Shown here one piece after another: positions 54,214 to 63,980 of a stretch of DNA of 64,000 bases (its first letter is position 1; every line of letters starts with the position of its first letter). Under the pieces are notes generated by a model, which did not search any database, was not told the DNA's origin, and worked only from the letters and a program-made list of their open reading frames with translations. Source of the stretch: Pseudomonas sp. MF4836 (GTDB lineage Bacteria; Pseudomonadota; Gammaproteobacteria; Pseudomonadales; Pseudomonadaceae). The DNA lies in NCBI RefSeq assembly GCF_002018875.1, contig NZ_MVOL01000005.1, positions 186,001-250,000 on the forward strand. The letters are read 5' to 3'. The position numbers were made by a program, and so were the translations under genes.

Positions 54214-55536
54214 ATGGGTAAAGACATGCCTGAATCACTGACGCAAACTGCTGCCCGCTCACCCACTGCCTCCCTCGAGGATGTGGCCTACCGCAAAGTT
54301 GCCTGGCGCATCCTGCCCCTGCTGTTGCTGTGTTACCTGGTGGCCTACCTGGACCGGGTCAACGTCGGTTTTGCCAAGTTGCAGATGTCGCAAGACCTGC
54401 AATTCTCCGAAGCGGTCTATGGCCTTGGGGCCGGGATCTTCTTCATTGCCTACTTCCTCGTGGAAATTCCCAGCAACCTGATCCTGCACCGGGTCGGCGC
54501 CCGCCTGTGGATCGCCCGCATCATGATCAGCTGGGGCATCATTTCCTCGTGCATGGCCTTCGTCACCACGCCGACCTCGTTCTACGTGATGCGCTTTTTG
54601 CTGGGCATCGCCGAGGCCGGGTTTTACCCAGGGGTGATTCTCTACCTCTCGTACTGGTTCCCCTCCAGCCGTCGCGGCAAGATGTACGCCCTGTTCGCCA
54701 CCGCCGTGCCGCTCTCGGGGCTGATCGGCGCGCCCTTGTCCGGCTGGATCATGACCGCCCTCAACGGCTTGCATGGCTACGCGGGCTGGCAATGGATGTT
54801 CTTTCTCGAAGGGCTGCCGTCGATCCTGGTCGGTGGCCTGGTGATCTACTGCCTCAGCGACCGCATCGCCGATGCCCGCTGGCTGACCCGCGAACAGAAA
54901 ACCCTGCTGCAAACCCGGATCGAAGCCGAGACCGATGGCCATCAGGTGCACAGCGTCCGCCAGGTATTCCGCCAACCGCGGATCTGGCTGCTGACCGCGA
55001 TCTACTTCTGCATGATCGCCGGCTTCTACACCGTGGGTTTCTGGCTGCCGTCGCTGATTCGCCAGGCGGGCGTCAGCGATGTGTTCGAAGTCGGCATGCT
55101 CACCGCGATTCCCTATGCCGCTGCGGCGCTGACCATGGTCCTGATCTCGCGCAGCGCCGACCGCCTGCGTGAACGTCGCTGGCACCTGGCGTTGACCGCC
55201 GTGCTGGGTGGTGTCGGGCTGATGATCTCCGCGACCTGGAGCGACAATTTCACGGTGTCGATGATCGGCCTGACCCTGGGCGCCATGGGTGCCTTCAGCA
55301 CGCTGCCACTGTTCTGGAGTTTGCCGACGGCCTTCCTCGGCGGCACGGCTGCCGCAGCCGGCATCGCCCTGATCAACTCCTGGGGCAACCTCGCGGGCTT
55401 TGTCTCGCCCTACCTCATGGGCTTTCTCAAGGACCTGACCCACAGCACCACGATCGGCATGTACGTCATGGCCAGCGCGTTGTTCATCGGTGCCCTGCTG
55501 GTCTTCAGAATTCCCGGAAAACTCGTCAATCGCTGA
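54214..55536 (+). CDS. MFS transporter, anion:cation symporter (sugar-acid) type
   Basis: 440 residues, 12 membrane helices. The first helix region CYLVAYLDRVNVGFAKLQM and EAGFYPGVILYLSYWFP are characteristic of the ACS family (tartrate, galactonate, glucarate, phthalate carriers). ATG 54214 or the in-frame ATG 54226 could be the start; neither has an ideal ribosome site. Immediately upstream of the DenD-like gene (15-bp gap), pointing to a four-carbon or uronic sugar acid as substrate. Confidence 0.85.
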   Translation: MGKDMPESLTQTAARSPTASLEDVAYRKVAWRILPLLLLCYLVAYLDRVNVGFAKLQMSQDLQFSEAVYGLGAGIFFIAYFLVEIPSNLILHRVGARLWIARIMISWGIISSCMAFVTTPTSFYVMRFLLGIAEAGFYPGVILYLSYWFPSSRRGKMYALFATAVPLSGLIGAPLSGWIMTALNGLHGYAGWQWMFFLEGLPSILVGGLVIYCLSDRIADARWLTREQKTLLQTRIEAETDGHQVHSVRQVFRQPRIWLLTAIYFCMIAGFYTVGFWLPSLIRQAGVSDVFEVGMLTAIPYAAAALTMVLISRSADRLRERRWHLALTAVLGGVGLMISATWSDNFTVSMIGLTLGAMGAFSTLPLFWSLPTAFLGGTAAAAGIALINSWGNLAGFVSPYLMGFLKDLTHSTTIGMYVMASALFIGALLVFRIPGKLVNR

Positions 55537-55551
55537 TAGTTGGAGTCACTC

Positions 55552-56526
55552 ATGAATATTCTCGTCACCGGCGCGGCCGGCTTTCTCGGACGGCGCCTGA
55601 TCGAAGCCCTGCTGCAACTCGGCTCGCTCGCTGATCGGCACGGCCAGTTGCAGCCCATCACCCGCATCACCGCGTTCGACCGCGAACCTGTGCAAGGCAT
55701 CACGGACCCTCGGGTCCTGGTCAAAGGCGGAGACATCACCGATGAACAGGTGCTGGCCAACCTGATCGACGCCGATACCGACAGTATTTTCCATTTGGCG
55801 GCCGTGGTTTCGAGCCAGGCCGAAAGCGATTTCGAGCTGGGCATGCGCGTCAACTTCAGCGCCACCCAGGGCCTGCTGGAGCGGGCGCGGCAATTGGGCA
55901 CCTGCCCGAAGTGGGTCATGACCAGCTCGGTGGCGGTGTTCGGCGGGCAACTGCCCCAGGTCGTCGACGACGATCAGGTCTGGGCGCCGCAAAGTTCCTA
56001 CGGCACCCAGAAAGCCATGAATGACCTGCTGCTGGCCGACTACAGTCGCCGCGGCTTCGTCGATGGCCGCAGCCTGCGCATGCCGACCATCGTCGTGCGC
56101 CCGGGCAAGCCGAACCTGGCAGCGTCAAGCTTTGCCAGCGGCATCATCCGCGAACCGCTCAATGGCCTGGCCAGCGTCTGCCCGGTGCCTTTGAGGACCC
56201 GACTGTGGCTGATGTCGCCAGCCCAGGCCATTGCCAACCTGATTCATGGCCATGAGCTGGCGGCGCAGCGCCTGACTGAAGGCCGGGTGATCAACATGCC
56301 CGGCCTGTCGCAGACGGTGGAGCAGATGATCGGCGCCTTGCGCGAGGTCTCGGGCGACGAGGTGGCGCAACGCATTGAGCTGCGTCCGGATGCCAGCATC
56401 GAGCGGATTGTCGGCTCATGGCCCGGAGAGTTCAGTGCCCGCTACGCCCGTAGCCTGGGGTTTACCGCCGATGAGAATTTTGCCAGCGTGATCCGCCAGT
56501 TCATCCGGGATTACCCGCCCCAGTGA
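55552..56526 (+). CDS. denD: NAD-dependent epimerase/dehydratase, DenD-like (D-erythronate dehydrogenase)
   Basis: 324 residues, extended SDR. NAD motif TGAAGFLG at residues 7-14, the catalytic Ser region MTSSVAVFGG near 122, and the Tyr/Lys pair in YGTQKAMND (about 149-153). The chain resembles DenD, which oxidises D-erythronate for the threonate/erythronate pathway, but the usual partner genes (OtnK kinase, OtnC aldolase, OtnI isomerase) are absent here. GGAG sits seven bases before ATG 55552. The 3' end overlaps the convergent patatin gene by 26 bp. Confidence 0.8.
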   Translation: MNILVTGAAGFLGRRLIEALLQLGSLADRHGQLQPITRITAFDREPVQGITDPRVLVKGGDITDEQVLANLIDADTDSIFHLAAVVSSQAESDFELGMRVNFSATQGLLERARQLGTCPKWVMTSSVAVFGGQLPQVVDDDQVWAPQSSYGTQKAMNDLLLADYSRRGFVDGRSLRMPTIVVRPGKPNLAASSFASGIIREPLNGLASVCPVPLRTRLWLMSPAQAIANLIHGHELAAQRLTEGRVINMPGLSQTVEQMIGALREVSGDEVAQRIELRPDASIERIVGSWPGEFSARYARSLGFTADENFASVIRQFIRDYPPQ

Positions 56527-57712
56527 CTGGGTTTGCCTCTCCTGCCAACCCCGCGGGAGAGGCGGCCGCCAACCCGAGAAAGCGCGACAACTCCTCGCGC
56601 TTGGCCAAGGCGTCCTTGCGTCCCAGCTCGATCAGTTCGCTGCAATATCCGGACTCGAACAACAGATAGCTGAGCACCCCGGCGCCGCTGGTCTTGGTGG
56701 CCCCCGGGCCACGCAAGAACACCCTCAGAGGCGCCGGCAATTCCTGGCGGTGACGGGCGGCGATCTCGTCGATCGGCTGGCTCGGGGCAATTACCAGCAC
56801 CTCGACCGGCGCCACACCCAGGCCATTGCCCACGAACTCCGGAGGTAACAGGCGGCCGAACTGATTGAGCCGTTGCAACAGTTCGATATCGCTTTCAAGA
56901 CTGTCAATAAAGGTGCTGTTGAGCATGTGCCCGCCGATCTGCGCCAGGGTCGGCTGCTGCCCGGTGTAGGAGCGCGGCCCGGCAGCATCCGAGCCTCGCG
57001 GGTTGCCGCTGACGCCCACCACCAGCACCCGCCGTGCGCCCAGGTGCAACGCCGGGCTGATGGGGGCCGACTGGCGTACGGCGCCGTCGCCAAAAAACTC
57101 CTGGTCGATCTTGACCGGCGCAAACAGCAACGGAATCGCCGAGCTGGCCAGCAAATGCTCCACCGTGATCCGCGTAGGCACGCCGACACGACGATGGCGC
57201 AACCAGGCATCAATCACCCCGCCGCCCTGATAGAAGGTCACTGCCTGCCCCGACTCGTAGCCGAATGCCGTCACCGCCACCGCGTGCAACTGGTTTTGCT
57301 CGATGGCTTCCTGGATACCCGACAGGTGCAACTGATCATTGAGCAAGTCGCGCAATGGCGAGCTGTTGATCAATGCCACGGGAACCTGGGCACCGAGGCC
57401 CAGCAGGCTATGGCCGACAAACCGACTGGCCTGGCTGATCACGCCGGGCCAGTCGCTGCGCATCACCTGGTGGCTGCGAAAGTTCTGCCAGAACGCCGTC
57501 AGACGCTGGATGGCCGCAGTAAAATCCATGGCACCGCTGGCCAGGCTGACCGCATTGATCGCGCCAGCCGAGGTGCCGACGATCACCGGAAAGGGGTTGG
57601 CGGCGCCCGCCGGCAGCAACTCGGCAATCGCCGCCAGCACCCCCACCTGATAAGCCGCACGGGCACCACCGCCAGACAGAATCAGACCTGTGACCGGTTC
57701 AACTGGGCTCAT
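56501..57712 (-). CDS. Patatin-like phospholipase
   Basis: 403 residues. Oxyanion loop SGGGARAAYQ (about 13-22), nucleophile elbow GTSAGAIN near 47 and the catalytic Asp in GDGAVRQ near 208: a complete Ser-Asp dyad. No signal peptide is apparent. It could be a lipid acyl hydrolase at the inner membrane; substrate unknown. Overlaps the end of denD by 26 bp. Same strand as the lipid A acyltransferase gene, which lies downstream of another transcript. Confidence 0.88.
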   Translation of the reverse strand: MSPVEPVTGLILSGGGARAAYQVGVLAAIAELLPAGAANPFPVIVGTSAGAINAVSLASGAMDFTAAIQRLTAFWQNFRSHQVMRSDWPGVISQASRFVGHSLLGLGAQVPVALINSSPLRDLLNDQLHLSGIQEAIEQNQLHAVAVTAFGYESGQAVTFYQGGGVIDAWLRHRRVGVPTRITVEHLLASSAIPLLFAPVKIDQEFFGDGAVRQSAPISPALHLGARRVLVVGVSGNPRGSDAAGPRSYTGQQPTLAQIGGHMLNSTFIDSLESDIELLQRLNQFGRLLPPEFVGNGLGVAPVEVLVIAPSQPIDEIAARHRQELPAPLRVFLRGPGATKTSGAGVLSYLLFESGYCSELIELGRKDALAKREELSRFLGLAAASPAGLAGEANPVTGAGNPG

Positions 57713-57759
57713 CGCAACACTCCGTCCATGGCGTTCAAGGGGGCCTGAAAGAAATCAAC

Positions 57760-58692
57760 TCAACCGCGTTTGGCGTAGAGCTTGGGCTCACCCGGCGGCC
57801 GGCTCTTGAAACGCCGGTGGGCCCAGAGGTATTGCTCCGGGCATTCACGCAAGGCGGCTTCGACCCACTGGTTGATGCGCAGGCAGTCGGCCTCTTCGGT
57901 TTCACCGGGGAAGTCGCTGAGCGGTGGGTGGATCACCAACCGGTAGCCGCTGCCATCGGCCAGGCGTTGCTGGGTGAAGGGCACGACCAGCGCTCGGCCC
58001 AGGCGGGCGAACTTGCTGGTGGCGGTCACAGTGGCGGCCTGAATCCCGAAGAACGGCACGAAAATGCTCTGCTTGGCGCCGTAGTCCTGATCAGGTGCAT
58101 ACCAGATCGCCCGGCCCGCACGCAGCAGCTTGAGCATGCCGCGCACGTCCTCGCGCTCAACCGCCAGGGAATCCAGGTTATGCCGCTCGCGACCGCGACG
58201 CTGGATAAAGTCGAACAGCGGGTTTTTATGCTCGCGGTACATACCGTCGATGGTGTGCTGCTGGCCGAGCAGAGCGGCGCCGATTTCCAGGGTGGTGAAG
58301 TGCAGAGCCATGAGAATCACGCCCTTGCCCTCACGCTGCGCCTGCTTCAGATGCTCCAGCCCTTCGACGTGGGCCAGACGTGCCAGGCGCGGCTTGGACC
58401 ACCACCAACTCATGGCCATCTCAAAGAAGGCGATACCGGTGGAGGCGAAGTTTTCCTTGAGCAAACGCTTGCGCTCGGCCACTGACTTCTCGGGGAAACA
58501 CAGCTCCAGGTTGCGCTTGGCAATCCGCCGCCGGTCGCCGGCCACCCGATACATCAGCGCCCCCAAAACACGGCCCAGGCAGACTATAAAGGGATAAGGC
58601 AGCTGGACCACCAGCCACAACAGGCCCAGGCCCAGCCACAGCGGCCAGAAACGCGGGGATAAAAATGCAGCTCGAAAACGCGGGCGATCCAT
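57760..58692 (-). CDS. Lipid A biosynthesis lauroyl/myristoyl acyltransferase
   Basis: 310 residues. One membrane helix at about 15-38. HFTTLE near residue 130 supplies the H-x4-E catalytic pair of LpxL/HtrB enzymes, and YAPDQDYG near 195 is the second conserved block. Adds a secondary acyl chain to lipid A at the inner membrane. ATG 58692 is used; the frame is open to 59241, antisense to minC. HtrB/LpxL type; which chain it adds cannot be decided here. Confidence 0.92.
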   Translation of the reverse strand: MDRPRFRAAFLSPRFWPLWLGLGLLWLVVQLPYPFIVCLGRVLGALMYRVAGDRRRIAKRNLELCFPEKSVAERKRLLKENFASTGIAFFEMAMSWWWSKPRLARLAHVEGLEHLKQAQREGKGVILMALHFTTLEIGAALLGQQHTIDGMYREHKNPLFDFIQRRGRERHNLDSLAVEREDVRGMLKLLRAGRAIWYAPDQDYGAKQSIFVPFFGIQAATVTATSKFARLGRALVVPFTQQRLADGSGYRLVIHPPLSDFPGETEEADCLRINQWVEAALRECPEQYLWAHRRFKSRPPGEPKLYAKRG

Positions 58693-58813
58693 TACAGATT
58701 CCGGACAGACAACAAGGCCGCGCATTCTACATCGGTTCGACCCGGCTTGCGGCTCGCGGGCGTTCTCGTTATAAGTCTCGGCACTTTTAGTGACAAGCCG
58801 CTTTATGCCGACC

Positions 58814-59551
58814 ATGAGCCAAACCGAATCGCTAGACCAAGATCCTGTGTTCCAGTTAAAGGGCAGCATGCTCGCCATCACGGTGCTGGAACTGGCCCGC
58901 AACGACCTTGAAGGCCTCGATCGCCAATTGGCCGCGAAGGTGGCACAGGCCCCGAACTTCTTCAGCAACGCCCCGCTGGTGCTGGCCCTGGACAAACTGC
59001 CGGCCAGCGAAGGTGCAGTCGATCTGCCGAGCCTGATGCGCGTATGTCGCCAGCATGGCCTGCGTACCCTGGCGATCCGCGCCAATCGCATCGAAGACAT
59101 TGCCGCGGCCATTGCCGTCGACCTGCCGGTGCTGCCGCCCTCCGGCGCCCGCGAACGGCCGCTCGACCCGCAGGAAAACGAGCTGCGCAAAAAACCGGAA
59201 AAACCGCCGGAACCGACCATCAAGCCGACTCGCATCATCACTTCGCCAGTACGTGGCGGGCAGCAGATCTATGCCCAGGGTGGCGATCTGGTAGTGGTGT
59301 CCTCGGTCAGCCCGGGCGCGGAACTTCTGGCCGATGGCAACATCCATGTATACGGCCCCATGCGCGGTCGCGCACTGGCGGGCGTCAAGGGTGATACCAA
59401 GGCCAGGATTTTCTGTCAGCAGTTGAGCGCTGAACTGGTCTCCATCGCTGGCCAGTACAAGGTTTCCGAAGACTTGCGACGTGATCCGTTATGGGGTGCG
59501 GGCGTGCAGGTCAGCCTGTCGGGTGACGTGTTGAACATCACTCGTCTTTAA
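58814..59551 (+). CDS. minC: Septum-site protein MinC
   Basis: 245 residues. FtsZ inhibitor. N-terminal domain (about 10-110) and C-terminal beta-helix domain (about 135-240) with the repeats [21 protein letters not shown] (split in the family as GGDLVV...PGAEL) and [17 protein letters not shown]. The second ATG at 58814 matches the family N-terminus MSQTE; ATG 58805 is also possible. Divergent from the lipid A gene. Confidence 0.95.
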   Translation: MSQTESLDQDPVFQLKGSMLAITVLELARNDLEGLDRQLAAKVAQAPNFFSNAPLVLALDKLPASEGAVDLPSLMRVCRQHGLRTLAIRANRIEDIAAAIAVDLPVLPPSGARERPLDPQENELRKKPEKPPEPTIKPTRIITSPVRGGQQIYAQGGDLVVVSSVSPGAELLADGNIHVYGPMRGRALAGVKGDTKARIFCQQLSAELVSIAGQYKVSEDLRRDPLWGAGVQVSLSGDVLNITRL

Positions 59552-59633
59552 CGGATACTGCCGCATTTTCCAAGCATCTCTAAAACGTAGCGAAAACGGC
59601 TCAAACGAAGTGGGAAATTGGCAATAGGCGGTG

Positions 59634-59648
59634 TTTACCGAGGGTAAA
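59634..59648. promoter_or_regulatory. Palindrome between minC and minD
   Basis: TTTACC-GAG-GGTAAA in the 200-bp minC-minD gap. The gap is longer than I would expect for genes of one complex, and a promoter for minDE may lie here. Confidence 0.35.
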
Positions 59649-59751
59649 TCCTGCTGCTGACCGAACTCCAGCCCAGGCTGTCCGACTGAAGTAGTTTTCA
59701 AGAGATGTTTTTCAGGGGCTAAAAGTCCTTTTTCCTTAGGGGTGAAACACC

Positions 59752-60564
59752 TTGGCCAAGATTCTCGTGGTTACATCCGGCAAGGGTGGTGTGGGTAAGA
59801 CCACCACCAGCGCCGCTATCGGTACCGGCCTCGCTCTGCGCGGCCACAAAACAGTCATCGTCGACTTCGACGTCGGCCTGCGTAACCTCGACCTGATCAT
59901 GGGCTGCGAACGCCGCGTGGTGTACGACTTCGTCAATGTGGTCAACGGCGAAGCTAACCTGCAGCAAGCCCTGATCAAAGACAAGCGCCTGGAAAACCTC
60001 TACGTACTGGCCGCCAGCCAGACTCGCGACAAAGACGCGCTGACCGTCGAAGGCGTGGAAAAAGTCCTGATGGAACTCAAGGAAACCTTCGAGTTCGTGG
60101 TTTGCGACTCCCCTGCCGGTATCGAGAAAGGCGCTCACCTGGCCATGTACTTCGCCGACGAAGCGATTGTCGTGACCAACCCTGAAGTGTCTTCGGTACG
60201 TGACTCCGATCGCATGCTGGGCCTGCTGGCCAGCAAATCGCGCCGCGCCGAAAAAGGCGAAGACCCGATCAAGGAACATTTGCTGCTGACCCGCTACAAC
60301 CCCGAGCGCGTCAGTAACGGCGAAATGCTTGGCGTCGAAGACGTCAAGGAAATCCTCGCCGTGACCCTGCTGGGTGTCATTCCGGAATCTCAAGCGGTGC
60401 TCAAGGCCTCCAACCAGGGCGTGCCGGTCATTCTCGACGACCAGAGCGACGCCGGTCAGGCGTACAGCGATGCCGTCGATCGTTTGCTGGGCAAAACCGT
60501 GGAACATCGGTTCCTTGATGTCGAGAAGAAGGGATTCTTCGAGCGCCTGTTTGGAGGTAGATAA
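59752..60564 (+). CDS. minD: Septum-site ATPase MinD
   Basis: 270 residues. Deviant Walker [11 protein letters not shown] at residues 9-18, Walker B-like [13 protein letters not shown] near 40, and a C-terminal amphipathic membrane-targeting helix (FFERLFGG). Recruits MinC and, with MinE, oscillates along the cell. The start codon is TTG, following AGGGGTGAAACACC. The stop overlaps the minE start (TAATG). Confidence 0.97.
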   Translation: MAKILVVTSGKGGVGKTTTSAAIGTGLALRGHKTVIVDFDVGLRNLDLIMGCERRVVYDFVNVVNGEANLQQALIKDKRLENLYVLAASQTRDKDALTVEGVEKVLMELKETFEFVVCDSPAGIEKGAHLAMYFADEAIVVTNPEVSSVRDSDRMLGLLASKSRRAEKGEDPIKEHLLLTRYNPERVSNGEMLGVEDVKEILAVTLLGVIPESQAVLKASNQGVPVILDDQSDAGQAYSDAVDRLLGKTVEHRFLDVEKKGFFERLFGGR

Positions 60565-60818
60565 TGAATCTTTTTGACTTCTTTCGTGCCAATAAAAAGG
60601 TAAGTACCGCGTCGGTAGCGAAAGAGCGTCTGCAGATTATCGTGGCGCATGAACGCGGCCAGCGCAGCACCCCCGATTACTTGCCGGCCTTGCAGAAGGA
60701 GCTGGTGGAAGTGATCCGCAAGTACGTAAATATCGGGTCCGATGATGTGCACGTCGCCCTGGAAAACCAGGGTAGCTGCTCGATTCTGGAACTCAATATC
60801 ACCCTGCCGGATCGCTGA
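60564..60818 (+). CDS. minE: Division topological specificity factor MinE
   Basis: 84 residues. The anti-MinCD region at about 10-32 ([18 protein letters not shown], as the family's [11 protein letters not shown]) is followed by the dimer domain. One-base overlap with minD. Confidence 0.97.
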   Translation: MNLFDFFRANKKVSTASVAKERLQIIVAHERGQRSTPDYLPALQKELVEVIRKYVNIGSDDVHVALENQGSCSILELNITLPDR

Positions 60819-60835
60819 TCGATCCCGCTGGAGCC

Positions 60836-60883
60836 ACGGCGGCTCGGGACCTGGTGCACTGCATCAGGCTTCCGAGCCGCCGT
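60836..60883 (+). terminator. Long hairpin after minE
   Basis: ACGGCGGCTCGG/CCGAGCCGCCGT perfect 12-bp stem with a 24-nt loop containing CCTG/CAGG. A T-rich stretch (TTGGCGTTTGTT) follows. Likely terminator. Confidence 0.65.
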
Positions 60884-60908
60884 TGGCGTTTGTTACGAGG
60901 CTGTTTTA

Positions 60909-61544
60909 ATGCCGCTGTCGAATATCCGCATCATCCATCAGGACGCCGCCGTACTGGTGGTGAACAAGCCCACCCTGCTGCTCTCCGTGCCCGGCCGGGC
61001 CGATGACAACAAGGACTGCCTGATTACCCGCCTGCAGGAAAACGGCTACCCCGAAGCGCGAATCGTCCACCGCCTGGACTGGGAAACCTCCGGCATCATC
61101 CTGCTGGCTCGCGACCCCGACACCCATCGCGAACTCTCGCGCCAGTTTCATGACCGCGAAACGGAAAAAGCCTACACCGCACTCTGCTGGGGCCAGCCGG
61201 AACTGGACAGCGGCAGCATCGACCTGCCCCTGCGCTACGACCCGCCGACCAAACCACGCCATGTGGTCGATCACGAATTTGGCAAGAACGCCCTGACCTT
61301 CTGGCGCGTGCTGGAACGTTGCGGCGACTGGTGCCGGGTAGAGCTGACACCGATCACCGGGCGCTCGCACCAGCTGCGCGTGCACATGCTGTCCATCGGC
61401 CACCCCCTGCTTGGCGACGGCCTGTATGCGCACCCACAAGCCCTGGCCGCCTGGCCACGGCTGTGCCTGCACGCCACCATGCTCAGCTTCACTCACCCGC
61501 AAAGCGGCGAGCGCTTGCGCTTCGAGTGCCCGGCGCCGTTCTGA
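60909..61544 (+). CDS. rluA: Pseudouridine synthase RluA
   Basis: 211 residues. Catalytic Asp in RIVHRLDWETSG (about residue 58). PITGRSHQLRVHM near 155 is the second RluA motif. Dual-specificity RluA modifies 23S rRNA U746 and some tRNA U32; that it is RluA rather than another family member is inferred from length and from its place after minE. Confidence 0.9.
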   Translation: MPLSNIRIIHQDAAVLVVNKPTLLLSVPGRADDNKDCLITRLQENGYPEARIVHRLDWETSGIILLARDPDTHRELSRQFHDRETEKAYTALCWGQPELDSGSIDLPLRYDPPTKPRHVVDHEFGKNALTFWRVLERCGDWCRVELTPITGRSHQLRVHMLSIGHPLLGDGLYAHPQALAAWPRLCLHATMLSFTHPQSGERLRFECPAPF

Positions 61545-61568
61545 TGCTTGCCGGAGTGAGCGCCCGTC

Positions 61569-61602
61569 TCAAAAAAGCCCCTCATCCCAGGGGCTTTTTT
61601 GA
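61569..61602 (+). terminator. Strong terminator after rluA
   Basis: AAAAAAGCCCCT/AGGGGCTTTTTT, 12-bp stem (14 with the flanking TC/GA), 6-nt loop; symmetrical. Confidence 0.97.
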
Positions 61603-61644
61603 AACACCTTGTAGTGAAAGAACTCAAAAAAAATGTAACTTAAA

Positions 61645-61671
61645 TGTGAATTTTTTGTGAAATAATGTGAA
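61645..61671 (+). promoter_or_regulatory. Three phased TGTGAA repeats before the InaA-like gene
   Basis: TGTGAA at 61645, 61656 and 61666: 11 and 10 bp apart, about one helical turn each. Direct repeats at such spacing are typical of OmpR/PhoB-type response regulators. The region is AT-rich, unlike its surroundings. Confidence 0.5.
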
Positions 61672-61715
61672 AAGTTTCGGATCCAAAATTGAAGAAATAA
61701 AGGCGGGATGCCAGC

Positions 61716-62558
61716 GTGCTCAGCAGTATGAATCTTCACATTGATTACCCTTTCACGTTTTCCTTTCTGAACACTACCTTGCATCTTCGTGAGAAACCCT
61801 CCAGCAAGGTCGCTCAAGCGCTCAAAAAACTCATCAAACATCGCCACGAAAAAAAGCAGACCCGTGCCAGTGCCCCCCTGAGTACCACCGATACTTCACT
61901 GTTCGCCAAAGTCCAGCCCCTGGACAGTTTCAAGGCGAAAGTCCGCGTGACCCTGGGCAAGCCACAACGCAACGGGCGTTTCGACTGGCCCCTGGAAGAG
62001 TTGATCAACACTCAGGAAGCCCAGAGTCGCGGGGTCAACATGCCTCCACTGCAGGGTTATGGCTACACCAAGGGTCGCCTGGGGCTGACCCACGAATACT
62101 TCATCATCACCCACCTGCTGGAAGACCATATAAACGGCGTGGAGTGGCTGCAAAAGCACCCTGAGAGGGTCGAGCAGTTCGTGCGCGACGCCTTCGCCCT
62201 GCTGGGTTCCCTGACCCAGAAAGAAATCATCCACATGGATTTCTGGGCCGGCAATATCATGCTGCCGCCTACTGTCGACGCTGAACTCAAAGTCATCGAC
62301 TTCGAAAACTGCTTTGCCAGGCCTGCCCAACACCACAGCGAAACCCTGGGCTTTCAACTGGGTTTTTTCTATCGGCGGGAAATCTACAAACTGATTACCG
62401 AAGCCGATTACGATCGCCTGGTCGATGAGTATGTGGGCCAGCAACAAAACGTCTCATCAGAGAAATTCCACGCGTTCTACCAGCCCAGCAAACACGAGCA
62501 CGTGGGGCGCAAGCAACGGCGCGACGTCTATCTCAGCGGCCAACTGGTGGTTGGCTGA
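61716..62558 (+). CDS. InaA/WaaP-like lipopolysaccharide-type kinase
   Basis: 280 residues. Kinase-like fold: [10 protein letters not shown] near residue 174 gives the H-x-D-x4-N catalytic loop and VIDFENCF near 195 the Mg-binding DF. The N-terminal lobe contains a conserved Lys region ([11 protein letters not shown]). Such proteins phosphorylate LPS core heptose or are stress-linked InaA proteins; which one is unknown. GTG 61716 or ATG 61731 may be the start. It lies between rluA and apeB. In the P. aeruginosa order I remember, those two genes are neighbours. Confidence 0.8.
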   Translation: MLSSMNLHIDYPFTFSFLNTTLHLREKPSSKVAQALKKLIKHRHEKKQTRASAPLSTTDTSLFAKVQPLDSFKAKVRVTLGKPQRNGRFDWPLEELINTQEAQSRGVNMPPLQGYGYTKGRLGLTHEYFIITHLLEDHINGVEWLQKHPERVEQFVRDAFALLGSLTQKEIIHMDFWAGNIMLPPTVDAELKVIDFENCFARPAQHHSETLGFQLGFFYRREIYKLITEADYDRLVDEYVGQQQNVSSEKFHAFYQPSKHEHVGRKQRRDVYLSGQLVVG

Positions 62559-62652
62559 GCCGCGGGGGCAAGCGGACAACAATCGCCGCGTTGTCCCTGC
62601 AATGCCTTGGGCCAATACGTTAAACTCGCGCCACTGCTGTCTGGAGCTACTT

Positions 62653-63942
62653 ATGCGCGAAGAGTTGAACCAAGGCCTGATCGATTTCCTCAAGGCCTCC
62701 CCTACCCCTTTCCATGCCACCGCCAGCCTTGTCCAGCGCCTGGAAGCGGCAGGTTTTCAACGTCTCGACGAGCGCGAGCCGTGGACCACCGAAGCCAATG
62801 GTCGCTATTACGTCACTCGCAATGACTCCTCGATTGTCGCGTTCAAGCTGGGCCGGCATTCGCCGCTGCAGGGCGGGATTCGCCTGGTCGGCGCCCATAC
62901 CGACAGCCCGTGCCTGCGGGTCAAGCCGCAGCCGGAGTTGCAGCGCCAGGGCTTCTGGCAGCTGGGTGTCGAAGTCTATGGCGGCGCGCTGCTGGCGCCG
63001 TGGTTCGACCGCGACCTGTCGCTGGCCGGGCGCGTCACCTTCCGTCGTGATGGCAAGGTTGAAAGCCAACTGATCGACTTCAAGGCGCCGATCGCGATCA
63101 TTCCCAACCTGGCCATTCACCTCAACCGTGAGGCCAACCAGGGTTGGGCGATCAATGCCCAAACCGAATTGCCGCCGATCCTGGCCCAATTTGCCGGTGA
63201 CGAGCGCGTGGATTTCCGTGCCGTGCTCACCGATCAGCTGGCCCGCGAGCATGGTTTGAACGCCGACGTGGTCCTCGACTACGAGCTGAGCTTCTACGAC
63301 ACCCAGAGCGCGGCGATCATCGGCCTGCATGGCGACTTTATCGCCGGCGCGCGCCTGGACAACCTGTTGTCCTGCTATGCGGGCCTGCAAGCCCTGCTGA
63401 CCGCCGAGACCGATGAAACCTGCGTACTGGTGTGCAACGACCACGAAGAAGTCGGTTCCTGCTCGGCCTGCGGTGCCGATGGACCAATGCTGGAGCAGAC
63501 CCTGCGCCGACTGCTGCCGGAAGGTGATGAGTTCGTACGCACCATTCAGAAATCGCTGCTGATCTCTGCGGACAATGCACACGGCGTGCACCCCAACTAT
63601 GCCGACAAGCACGATGCCAACCATGGCCCGAAACTCAACGCTGGCCCGGTGATCAAGGTCAACAGCAACCAGCGCTACGCCACCAACAGCGAAACCGCCG
63701 GCTTCTTCCGCCACCTGTGCATGGCCGAAGAAGTGCCGGTGCAGAGCTTTGTGGTGCGCAGCGACATGGGATGTGGTTCGACCATCGGCCCGATTACCGC
63801 CAGCCACCTGGGCGTGCGTACCGTGGACATCGGCTTGCCGACGTTCGCCATGCACTCGATTCGTGAACTGTGCGGCAGCCACGACCTGGCGCATCTGGTA
63901 AAAGTGCTGAGCGCGTTTTACGCCAGCCGCGAGTTGCCATAA
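62653..63942 (+). CDS. apeB: M18-family aminopeptidase
   Basis: 429 residues. Zinc peptidase of the aspartyl/leucyl aminopeptidase M18 family. Metal ligands: [13 protein letters not shown] near residue 80, the D of [10 protein letters not shown] near 237, EE in NDHEEVGS near 266, and the His in ITASHLG near 395. GGAG eight bases before ATG 62653; the open frame to 62425 lies in the neighbouring gene. Cytoplasmic. Substrate preference unknown. Confidence 0.92.
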   Translation: MREELNQGLIDFLKASPTPFHATASLVQRLEAAGFQRLDEREPWTTEANGRYYVTRNDSSIVAFKLGRHSPLQGGIRLVGAHTDSPCLRVKPQPELQRQGFWQLGVEVYGGALLAPWFDRDLSLAGRVTFRRDGKVESQLIDFKAPIAIIPNLAIHLNREANQGWAINAQTELPPILAQFAGDERVDFRAVLTDQLAREHGLNADVVLDYELSFYDTQSAAIIGLHGDFIAGARLDNLLSCYAGLQALLTAETDETCVLVCNDHEEVGSCSACGADGPMLEQTLRRLLPEGDEFVRTIQKSLLISADNAHGVHPNYADKHDANHGPKLNAGPVIKVNSNQRYATNSETAGFFRHLCMAEEVPVQSFVVRSDMGCGSTIGPITASHLGVRTVDIGLPTFAMHSIRELCGSHDLAHLVKVLSAFYASRELP

Positions 63943-63944
63943 TC

Positions 63945-63980
63945 CTGTAGCCGCTGCCGAGGCACTAGGCTACGCGGGCC
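63945..63980. repeat. REP-like intergenic element, partly in the window
   Basis: CTGTAGCCGCTGCCGAGG followed by GGCTAC: a GTAGCC/GGCTAC stem-loop of the sort of the short REP sequences found between genes in P. fluorescens. Single copy here; the element may continue beyond the window end. No gene is seen between 63943 and 64000. Confidence 0.5.

Noticed and set aside
61618..61715. ColR-binding box upstream of the InaA-like gene
   Set aside because: The published ColR pattern, as I remember it, does not fit; only the general phased-repeat geometry is supported.
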